Of a stretch of DNA of 37,659 nucleotides, positions 27,901 to 35,900 are shown one piece after another. Origin of the DNA: Stramenopiles sp. TOSAG23-6 (taxonomy: Eukaryota; Sar). Position 1 is the first letter of the stretch. Each line of letters begins with the position of its first letter. The stretch covers positions 1-37,659 of the forward strand of contig LT635939.1 in the NCBI GenBank assembly GCA_900128565.1, written 5' to 3'. A program made the position numbers and the translations under genes. Below the pieces are notes generated by a model. That model saw only the letters and a program-made list of their open reading frames with translations. It did no database searches and was not told where the DNA came from.

Positions 27901-29689
27901 CAGTCAATACAGCATTTCGTTGTAGTATCGCGCGTGTAGCTGCAGCGTCTGCATATTCTTTGGCCAAAGAGGCACTTTGTGTAGCCGCTACATGCTTTTG
28001 ACGAAGTGACAGTAATGTAGTTTCTCTTACAACTGCTTCATCTCCATGCTCTTCGCCATGGGATTCTCTCCATTCTTTTTTTGCCTCGGCTGCTTCATTG
28101 GCAAGACGTTTTGCATCTTCATTTAACTTAGTAGATTCTCTCTCCGCATCCACCCATGACTTTGATTCTTGCGTCAATAATAATAACCGATTTATGTCGT
28201 TTTTTAGTATATCGTGTTTTTGAGCCATTCTTTTGATAGTATCTGGAGAAGTTGTCTCATTGTTTTTAGCTTCAAAAAGTTTTTCTTTACAAACTTTACA
28301 TTCGTTTTGTAACTTCGATAAGTGCATGTTATGCTTTGCATATAATCGCTCAGCAGCAACACTATTTACTGTTGTGCTGCTTAGTTTATTCGTTTCCTTT
28401 TTGTTGTCGTTCTTTTCATTTTGCTTGAATTGCTTTTTCTTTGTTGTTATATGATGACGCTCTGCTTTTAAGTGCATTACAGCTTCATCATAATTTCGTT
28501 TTGCTTCAACGTATTCTTCCTGTGCAATATTGTTTGCTTTTGATAACTCTGCAATTTTTTCTGGTGATTCAACCCCATGCGCAATATGCCATTTACACTT
28601 TGCTTTTGCTGCAATGATCGATTTCTGTTTAACATTATAAAAACACGATATCGATTTTGCTTCGGCATCGCCACGCGCAAATGAATCTTTCGCAGTCTGT
28701 AGAGTATTTTGATATTGAATATGGCATTTCTTCATGTCATTTTCCAAAGCAATAATATCATTTCCTCCTTCTTCATCTGCTTCTTTCGCTTTATTTATCT
28801 TGGATTTCGTGTCTTCCTGTGCCGCTGTAAACACATTTATAGCATTGACTAACATTGTACTTGCTTTTATTGCGTCTCTTTGAGCTTGAACACTTATATT
28901 CGAATCTTCATACTGTTCTTGGGCCACTTGACTTTTTTTTTTTATTGAACTTCGTTTCATCCCAAGATCATCAAGTTCTTTGGTATTTGTGTCATCTTTC
29001 ACAATTTCCTTCCATTTTTTTTCAATACTCTCCTTGTCTTTTTGTAATTGCTTGAATACCTTTAATTTTGCTTCTTGTTCAAGTAAACATAATAAAAGAC
29101 CTTTAGATGATTTCACCGTTTGCTCAAGGCATCGTAATTCAGTAAAAATATCATTTTTACTTCCAACTTTTTGTTGTTTTCGTTGAGATTCATAAGAAAC
29201 TGAACATGTTGTCAATTGTGTACGCGCATCAACAATTTCCTTACTTTCACTTTCATCTGATGGAAGTTTTAATAAATCGAGAATGTTGCTTTCATTAGTG
29301 TAATCACCTTCCCAAAACTCTTTCCAGCTCTTCTTTGACTGATGAGAGGAATGATGGTGCTTACGATGGTGGCCGTGTTTTGAGTGATGGCCATGTTTTG
29401 AGTGATGGCCATGTTTTGAGTCATGGTGATCATCAGCATTTGCTTCAACCTTCTCTTTCGATTCATCTTTCGATTCTGCATTCTCTTTTGCTTTCTCTCT
29501 CGCTTTCACGTCTTCTTTCATCTTCGTTTCTTCTTTCGCTTCCGTTTCTTCTTTTGCTTCTTTTACTTTCGCCCGAGATTCTTCTTTCCTTTCGACTTCA
29601 GCTGCCGTTTCCTCCATTTGTGCAGCTTCATCCGCCGATTTCTCTCCAACATTTTCATTTACATTTTCGTCGTTATTTGCATCTGCCAT
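21983..29689 (-). CDS. Giant EMAP-like WD40 protein with coiled-coil N-terminus
   Basis: A 2568-codon protein. Residues 1-90 are Glu/Lys-rich. A His-rich block (HGHHSK repeats) follows near 90-115, then a long coiled coil from about 140 to 1000. Around 1140-1250 comes a HELP-like lead-in, then LEWAYGNTIPNAIPIATGE and LLFAVGATHVIQGTKNF, the signature by which EML/EMAP proteins enter their double beta-propeller (TAPE) domain. WD40 blades continue to about 2290: TPVTAIAVDSTGGIVASGY, ISALAFSSSDGEMLASGG, TGWSDGAILQWKI. They are interrupted by Asn/Thr, poly-Gln and Asn-Lys-Thr inserts. The C-terminal 270 residues are helical with no clear family. EMAP-like proteins bind tubulin and in protists often belong to axonemes; that location is inferred. 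The gene is divergent from the IQ gene. The stop lies in the 61-bp duplication. Confidence 0.8.
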   Translation of the reverse strand: MADANNDENVNENVGEKSADEAAQMEETAAEVERKEESRAKVKEAKEETEAKEETKMKEDVKAREKAKENAESKDESKEKVEANADDHHDSKHGHHSKHGHHSKHGHHRKHHHSSHQSKKSWKEFWEGDYTNESNILDLLKLPSDESESKEIVDARTQLTTCSVSYESQRKQQKVGSKNDIFTELRCLEQTVKSSKGLLLCLLEQEAKLKVFKQLQKDKESIEKKWKEIVKDDTNTKELDDLGMKRSSIKKKSQVAQEQYEDSNISVQAQRDAIKASTMLVNAINVFTAAQEDTKSKINKAKEADEEGGNDIIALENDMKKCHIQYQNTLQTAKDSFARGDAEAKSISCFYNVKQKSIIAAKAKCKWHIAHGVESPEKIAELSKANNIAQEEYVEAKRNYDEAVMHLKAERHHITTKKKQFKQNEKNDNKKETNKLSSTTVNSVAAERLYAKHNMHLSKLQNECKVCKEKLFEAKNNETTSPDTIKRMAQKHDILKNDINRLLLLTQESKSWVDAERESTKLNEDAKRLANEAAEAKKEWRESHGEEHGDEAVVRETTLLSLRQKHVAATQSASLAKEYADAAATRAILQRNAVLTASKLEELVEQAESLAESLANTKRKGSDEASIQEIQSKLEAVNASVEDARVIASKAHEEAKQERLCAIGGGLDFTLSHANMKNTKLEKDPTTLTQMSVNLKMSQVQRNLNEANATESRLQAKMTAHDKEMRIASDERKLAEDCRIFQQKLFDAQSVQVKALRDEAEARTAVALYVSKNTKQMKIKHEMEASELAVKTADVALQKARDFMTEIDEKIHSTMGESDTLNDGDEQKQSKREKEVLHDLQKQKKSGLKRLKQCEKEFENASETFDKVNEKWKNEDKSDEKDPQKYLNSCIKKRQDSKENVEKAEVELQKALMQHKKMQTELRNAQQQSRSMDDDIVKNSVLKTQSNQKLFKGQLIDDYTVMKNILEKNTKEDTNDNVNVGTWGRKLLKYQPAHTFNSNAKSKTNTKTTKSNKNLENVESTEDTKMKKTKRKKKKPALVVYSSPRTCTTPNFARSEIVGRTIDTRSGLLNVPKGLPLSPYIFECGSSNWFMPSSNILTNIDRLDQGFSDATYVSYPTTFKQTWAECHANVVTGVEPNKYSILPSLNDGLYQIRRKNKKQNVLQSTTTTTSIDGTIDNDGHLFKVSSISVGRKNMNKLLMLPQKNRDKSWRRTINNRNSNNLSVYTQNTKTIQNTQNTQNVNLDQSMTLEWAYGNTIPNAIPIATGELLFAVGATHVIQGTKNFGSDYQRYFHANATTPVTAIAVDSTGGIVASGYRCRKDTRGVEASASIVIWKCSNSSENKPVTLQVLHHHPMEISALAFSSSDGEMLASGGISGDIALWQWRSGKLLAIASHKNCGRVKDIYITSWNSRSFTYNNGLSSTTMNGTINNNAQIGIVANCYTQKDEAFKTNSYAYHRQNHHTQPCEISFWSTEIRNSSHSTHLSTGVDPTDGTTSQQQQQQQQTMQTSTTKGSAISGITPWVLYNLNSMNNTTNNKLSILDFVMNTTSKNYNNATTDNTTNENTHDATNDGIAHGRYRNRNIGVLQKNASCVTICPIQAYDYDTEIYSPDGSRNMRNITQDICTYWIASASNTGGISIWLPPCVADSNPGYINFTTLNTGTSMSNSIEQPVPLYTMKSAHSSYITAISFIRDINNLYTNAGGDCKTLTHGTSKLLATSCIENYVKLWKLNILLPTTTGNNENTENNNVSNTNTPKVFLEIIRVFKPTLNYLQRHRFSASSSCDPFPIQLRWNSAPGQHGELCIVSNILGIHHVNTSGHNTLTSTVAYGHCGSSPALATHPKYPYFITGGEEAHVVLWNTSTKGLPIGSLIVPESVVCADFHKDGHEFAIGMENGITGIVAFGSGNNALQLEIICTLPFVASYSNIQNRISDSQLKKNRKTIPPPSLSTTRQNNVNLVQYSPNGKYLAIASSSYINVVQCGGKYDQKTIQLKEEHPRNKPTTNIIIHEDEVDVSTTMNNKILTAIDWSEDSQWLRTEDETQNTKYYQIVSDRNDDNLVFENYDARNTKNAKNTKSTKNTKGTKQSKIVKLTKFSKSSKNNEQTNFSALSKPPSTTTEDGMFRTSQSTAINSKWDGWHCLTDTSVSAILKAYLNTTQNNLRKNVKSSSNQSFTTQRRSSSSSVLAKPVTSVHLSTGEAIIPTISQESQLQQKRQVCLQISHYGKCLLVGDKTPLLRIFKTPARNISISNYHYGHGSGIASISSMDSYISNNRKKSSSTAITTGWSDGAILQWKISPISLKPSLTKTESPIKTEFDIGNSGDVKGEKTLRNVTRQIPLSKLHWLHKSLTSIISTKYSTNVFINKLARHPECINLVIPFNTCVSIINNNANNTEIELQEFEIDLMRYLFNAIDTNTIVFNLCNFMSISQLEQFLKADREEIDKLAVQFISTAASISECIKNLQYIQNMINEIAPVNSFAQCQILKSKARSKMNFYPEKHSMNVKSVGRVPDNKKPNPTTKRGSFGNNSFDNFKKIVESLNLVITPTPIEFVQLYHTFAGSDENTGKPIWNIF
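25181..25204 (-). repeat. CAA/CAG repeat encoding poly-Gln
   Basis: A mixed CTG/TTG run on the plus strand gives about eight Gln codons in the WD40 region of the EMAP-like gene. Confidence 0.9.
29365..29425 (-). repeat. 18-bp tandem repeat encoding HGHHSK
   Basis: TGATGGCCATGTTTTGAG recurs about three times (plus-strand reading), giving a His-rich block near residue 100 of the EMAP-like protein. Confidence 0.9.
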
Positions 29690-29982
29690 CTTTGAATGAT
29701 TTATTGTTATTCAAAGATATTTGCGTGAAAATCTTTTATTAGTAACGACACACACAAAAAAAACAAAAGAATTCAGTAACCGAAAATCTCCGAGTTGGGT
29801 ACCCGGGACCCTTTGATGCTTCGAAAATATACGGTTACAAAAATAATATTAAAAAAGGATTGCTTCCCTCCCTTCCATCATGACTAATAATAAAATGAAC
29901 AACTGAAATGACGCTGGAATAAGCATCTTAGGAATAAGCATTCGTATGACTATTTAGCACAATAGTACAATATAGATAAATC
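29690..29982. promoter_or_regulatory. Shared 293-bp divergent promoter of two giant genes
   Basis: It separates the ATG codons of the EMAP-like gene (minus) and the IQ gene (plus). It holds a GC-rich island GGGTACCCGGGACCC (29797-29811), flanked by inverted copies GTAACCG (29776-29782) and CGGTTAC (29832-29838), plus a direct repeat GGAATAAGCAT (29916-29926, 29931-29941) close to the plus-strand ATG. These are candidate cis elements; no match to a known factor site is claimed. Confidence 0.5.
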
Positions 29983-32900
29983 ATGGATTGGGACTCACGA
30001 GTACCATTGTCACAAGAAATGCCGGAATACAAAGCTGTTGATGACCCATTCTGTCCACTTGCCAAAAGTCGTAGGTATCAGAAAGCAACTTATAGGTTTC
30101 AGAAGAAACTTTTACGGGACCAAAAGAGTGCAAAGCGAAGACGGATATCGCAAAAAAGGGAAAGAAAACGTGGCGATCCTTTATTTCAACGTCGACCTCG
30201 ATCAAAATCCCTTACAAAAATGAAAAAAATGAAAAAAAAAACGCTTCATAGACAATACGAAAAGGGTGTAGTTTTGGCTAGTATGCGTCCAATGTCTCCA
30301 CCAAATGTTTCTGCTCGTCCAATGAGTCCAAGACCAGTCATTGGCCAAGCAGATGGCGAAGGAATACCTTTAAAAAGTACAAATTGGGAAAAAGGTGGAG
30401 TTACATTTGCTTCTCCAACAAATATTGCACCTAATTCAGAGAGTGGTGACGGTTCTTACGAATTAGAAATACTTAAGTGTATCCTACTTAGAGAAGGTTA
30501 TTTACACCGTATATCAGATATATGTAAAAGGGAGAATACATTAGAGCCAAAGCAGATGTTTGGTCGATTAATTGATTTATTAGATCTTTTACGGCAATCA
30601 TCAGTCGAAACTGTCGAGGCGATTTCTACTTGGAAACATTCTTTTGATCGGCCAAAATCATTTTTATGGAATGGAATTAATTATCTATTAAAGATGCCAT
30701 CAGATACGTCTTATTTAGATAAATATGAACCATTACGAAAATGGCTTGGATTTTCTCTTTCAAGAAATCCATTTATAATGCCAGTGCGTCTCGATAAAAG
30801 AGTTAAAACGCCAAAACGTAGAACACCTGCACAACGTTTAAGAGATGGTAAGCGAACAATTAATACAGATGAAATGGATGCTGAATTGAGAGATGTTGGT
30901 CTTTCAAGTGTTCTAGAAATGTATGGTGGGCAACATGAGGAGAGGGGAGGAGATTTACACTCAAAAAAAGATAGTTTTTTAGAAATTGGTACAGGTGCTT
31001 TACATATCGAAATGTCAAGAAAAGCAAAAAATTTGTTACCTGGTGGCACGAAACTGTCTGATCATTCTCGAATAGGAGATCCGTATAAAAGTAAACATAC
31101 AAAATCAAGTCGTGGAAGTATAATTGCTGCAAATGCGTCTACCATTACAATGAAAATGATGCCTACTCAAATTGGAGATTTTGATCTCGAACGAATTCGA
31201 TACTGTGAAAAAGTTATTTTAGCAGAAGAATCTACTCATGGCAGGTATGTACTAAATAAATATGGAAAATATGTACCAGAAGTCCTAGAGACTCGACGCG
31301 AAGCTGTAGGTTTAGGGTTTGGTGCATCAACAATGTTGAATGGTGATGATGCAAGAAATGCTGCACTAAAAGCAATGTCAGAATTTACAATCGATACTGC
31401 TAATAATAATAATAATAACAAAAATATCGATGATAATCATAAAACAAAAAGCATAAACATCAAAAGTACACAAGCAGGTCGTAGAAGAGCACAAAAGGAA
31501 GGAGGTTTACTTTTCCCCCTAGCTAGTAAACAATCTATTGGTCGCCAACAAAAACCTAATAGCCATTCTCGTCCTGCCCGCCAAGATGCGGAAATAAGGC
31601 GTATGTCTAATGACATTAGTGAAATGGCAAATAATTTACGAATGATGCAATATGACATTGAAAAAGAAGAAAAAGAGATTAAAGCAACAGAAGCTAGTTT
31701 AATTGCATCTTCACAAGAATCAGGAGATATCGATAATACAGAAAAGATCAATACTTCACAATTGCAAAACTCGATGTCAACATTACGCGGGGGTAGTGAT
31801 CATCGACGATTTCATAGAAGAATTCAAGAATTAACTGTAAGAAAAAAGGAGTATCAGAGACATAAACTTGAATTAAAGGAGAGACAACGAAAATTAAATA
31901 AAGCAAAAGAACTGCGACACTCTCAACGAAGTAAGGAGAAAAAGCATCAAGATGAAGTTCATGCCAAAAAAATTGAAAATAAAAAATTGGAAGGCGAAGA
32001 AATGGAAACGACTGTTATTGAAGATTATACAATGGATGAAAAAGCTGCGATTATATTGCAACGTATCGCAAGGGGTAAATTATCGAAATTGTTTACAAAT
32101 AGACGAAGAATACAATTTAATAGGTGTGCTTTATTTATTCAACAGGGATTCCGTGCGAAAAATGCACGAAAAAGTTTAGCGACGAATAAAGTAGAGAGAA
32201 TTGCGGCGACAAAAGTTCAACGTACAATAAGAGGGTTTTTAGATCGAATTGTGACACGAAAGATGAGGGATTCCAGGCGCAAGGAAAATGCGGCAACATT
32301 AATGCAAAATTCATTTCGATTTAGTCAAGGGAAAAAACGGACAAATTTACGTCGTAAATTAGTGGAAGCAAAAAAAGCAGCCGTTCGGGTAACTGAGGTA
32401 ATATTGCCGTTTGATTTAAATGAATTATTGGATATTAAACCTCCAGCGCCTGTACCAGTATTACATTTAATGAGATCAGTAATGATGCTGATGTCAATTC
32501 CGACAAAGAAAGATATTGAAGATGTTGTAAATATTGAAAAAAAGAAAAAAAAGAAAAGAATAAAAAGTTCAGAAAAGTCGACAGGTTTACAAGTGAGGGA
32601 ATTATCTTGGGGAAAATGTGTCAATTTTGGTAAAAAGGAATATTTTATTGAATCTTTGCGATCAATGGCAGTTGATGCGTATCAAGAAACTTTATTACTC
32701 TCATCAGCTATGATTCGGCAAGTCAGCATTTATTTTTTAGATCCAAAATTTACCCCGGTAGAAATTTCAAAAATCGAGTCAGGTGGTTATGCAGCAAGAT
32801 TATTGTTAGTTTGGGTACAGAGCTTAGTCACCGTTCATAATATGTTGAATCATTTTACTTCATGGGAAAATAGACGCCCATCAAAATGTTTATATATACT

Positions 32901-35900
32901 ACATAATAATAGTACAAATGTTGAGGGAAAAGAATCAAATGACGAAGAAAATGAACAAGTTGTATTGAAAAAGAAATATTTGAGTTCTAATAGGTATGTT
33001 CCAGATTTTGCCATTCCACACCCCATAGCACGTCCACGACCTGTTATTGTTGCTGCAGCGCGTGAAACACCGACACAATGTAAAGAACTTTTACTTGCAA
33101 ATTTATTGACCGCATTACCCGGTACGTTTGTACGGATTGACGTAGTACCTATCAATGTTGGGGTAGTGCAAAATGCATTTGATGTTGGTAATTCAGTAGT
33201 TCTAGATGTTCATATAGGACAAGGTGCAGCAGCAAGAAAAGCTTTCATTGAACAATTTCAAACGCTACGTGATACTTTGCATCCAAGACCAATGTGTATC
33301 TTATTACAAGGGCACCGCCTTAATAGAAATGGGGGTAGCGACGCAACTTTGGGAGTTGCCCCAGAATTACAAAATAGAATGCCAGATTATACTATTAAGA
33401 AACTTCTAGAAAGAGCTGCAGAATCATTATATTGCCTTGGTAGGGATGGTAATTATGAAATATTGAAGAATTTAAGTGGTATGCAGCGACCACCCAATGT
33501 AGGTACTGTGCTATTGATGGAAGCCTTAATTATTTTATTTTCACCACACCATGGATTTAAATCACCTAATAGAAGTGTGAGTATGGTAACATGGCCTGCA
33601 TCACAAAAATTATTAGCTTTTCCGGAACAATTATTTCGACGTCTTCGTGAATGTGAGATAGATTCAATCCCACAACGTAATTTACGTGTACTTCGACAAT
33701 ATATTTCTCACAGTCGATGGCCGACAAGAGATGATGTGTATGCTGGTGATTTAGGGCCTATTGCTCGATTACTCGATTGGGTTGAAACTGTTATAAAATA
33801 TGCTGGTGCATTAGAAGGGGAAGGTGGCAAAGCCCCAAAGATATTAAAAGGTGATGGTTTATTTTCATCAACAGTTGTTGTTACTGACGAAATGCCAAAT
33901 AATCGATTATTTACTGCATTGCTTTGGCCTGTATTACGAGATTTGAAAGTATACGCACAGGCTAGAAAGATACAGCAACGGCATACAGTATGTTCAGTAT
34001 TTTTTGAATCAAAAACATTGTTCTTTTTTGTGTATGTACCTGAATTAGGACACAGGTATCATACTTCTCTTCCTGTAGCATGGATTGAAGGATCACTAGC
34101 ACCAAATTCAGTAGAGACTTTAAGTGATCCAAGACCTGCGCCAGAAACAACGGTACAATTGTATCAGAGATTAGCAGAATTATTACGATTTGATCGATTT
34201 ACTGGCAAACTATTGATTAGCAGAAAATTAGCACGATTAAAACGTGAAAGTATACGCATTGGGCGCCATTTAATTACTTTAACAGTTAGTGAATTAAGTT
34301 TTGGACATTTAGTGATACAAGGGTATGAACCAGAAACATCGAAACTATTTTCATTGAATATTGGACCTGAAGAGTGTGAACAAATTGAAGCCGATGCTGA
34401 TGAATATGAATTGAAAGAGATTCAATCTAAAGATTCACGAAAAATAATGCACTGTTTGATGGATCGATTATATTTTAGACGTGGTCGTCTACGGATTCGA
34501 TACAATGGTGGCAGCGGTAAGAAAATATTTGAAAAGGGCATTCAAGTCAACAATAATACTGTAATTTGTACCATATTTGCATCGCATTGGGGATTGCGAA
34601 TCAAAACATATTTACCGCATACTTCTGATACCTATGTTTTTAGATTGAGCACTAGAGAGCAACTAGAATTATTGGGAACAATTTCGCAGTCACAACAATC
34701 TATTTGGGTGCGTAAATTGATTGGTTTAATACAAATTAAAGGAGGCGAAATCATGATGAATCGGCGATTATACAGTGAAGTTGTTAAAGTGAATTCTACA
34801 TACTTGACAATAGAAGCACATGTTTTGGGCTTCGATGGTGGTCTGACAATTAGCTGCTACAAGAATGATAATAGTGGTAAGTTTGTTTTACCAATTGTAG
34901 ATAGTGATATTATAGAACTTGTACAATCTAAAGTAGAGGTAACTGATGGCAAAGATATTTGGCCAAGACCTGATGATCGATTGGCCCGAGATAAAGTAAT
35001 TCGTGCATTATTCCATAGTGTACAATGGCAATTGATGGATTATAGTGTTGTACCCCCAGTAGACATTGAAGAAGGGCATATTCTAATGCTAGGTAAGGAT
35101 CCACAAAATCCAATTTCATCTGCGAGGGAAGAGATACAATTTGAAGATGTTGCAGGATTGTCAATTGCAGATACGATAACGCGAGGTAAGCGTAGTAAAA
35201 GTAGAAGATCATCTCCAAGATTGAAATCAAAATCACCAAGATTGAAATTAAAATCACCAAGATTGAAATCAAAATCACCAAGATTGAAATCAAAACAGCA
35301 AATGAAAGAAATTGAACAAGAAATTGAAAAGCCAAATGAAAATGATACTAGTACCGTGGATAATATGAAGACTAATGTGAAGTATAAAAATAAAGAACTC
35401 GCACTTCGTGAGGAAGAAAAAAAGTTAGCAAAGTTAGGCGTTGATGCTTCTCGTCACGGGCGGTTATTAATAGCAAAAGTTACACGTAAAGGTGGTCGTT
35501 TACTAACTTTATCGGTGTACGATGATGAATCAAAATTCAAAACAGACATTCGTATAGTAGCTTATGATGCATCATTGAGTGTTGGTGCAGTTTGTTATTT
35601 AAAATGGGATGAGGTAGAACTTGCTGTTGGGCAACGTTTTGATTTATTATCCTCTGAAAAAAGAATTGAAATGGCTAAATATTTAGTCAATGAGAGAGTC
35701 AGAGTACTACCAATAGCTGTTGCCCAGGAGGAGGATATAGGCAAATTACGAATTGGTAAACATGTACATGACAATGATTTTGTAATACGTATAAGCGAGT
35801 GCCGCCGATACACACACGATCGTGTTACTCCATTGCGCAGTGTATTGAAAAATTTACTAAAACCTAGTGAATCTCTAATCCTAGATAGACGTTTTCCTAC

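Noticed and set aside
29797-29807. GGGTACCCGGG resembling a cloning polylinker
   Set aside because: Only the KpnI/SmaI-like core matches; the flanks are native AT-rich sequence and the block forms part of a symmetrical element. Vector contamination is unlikely.
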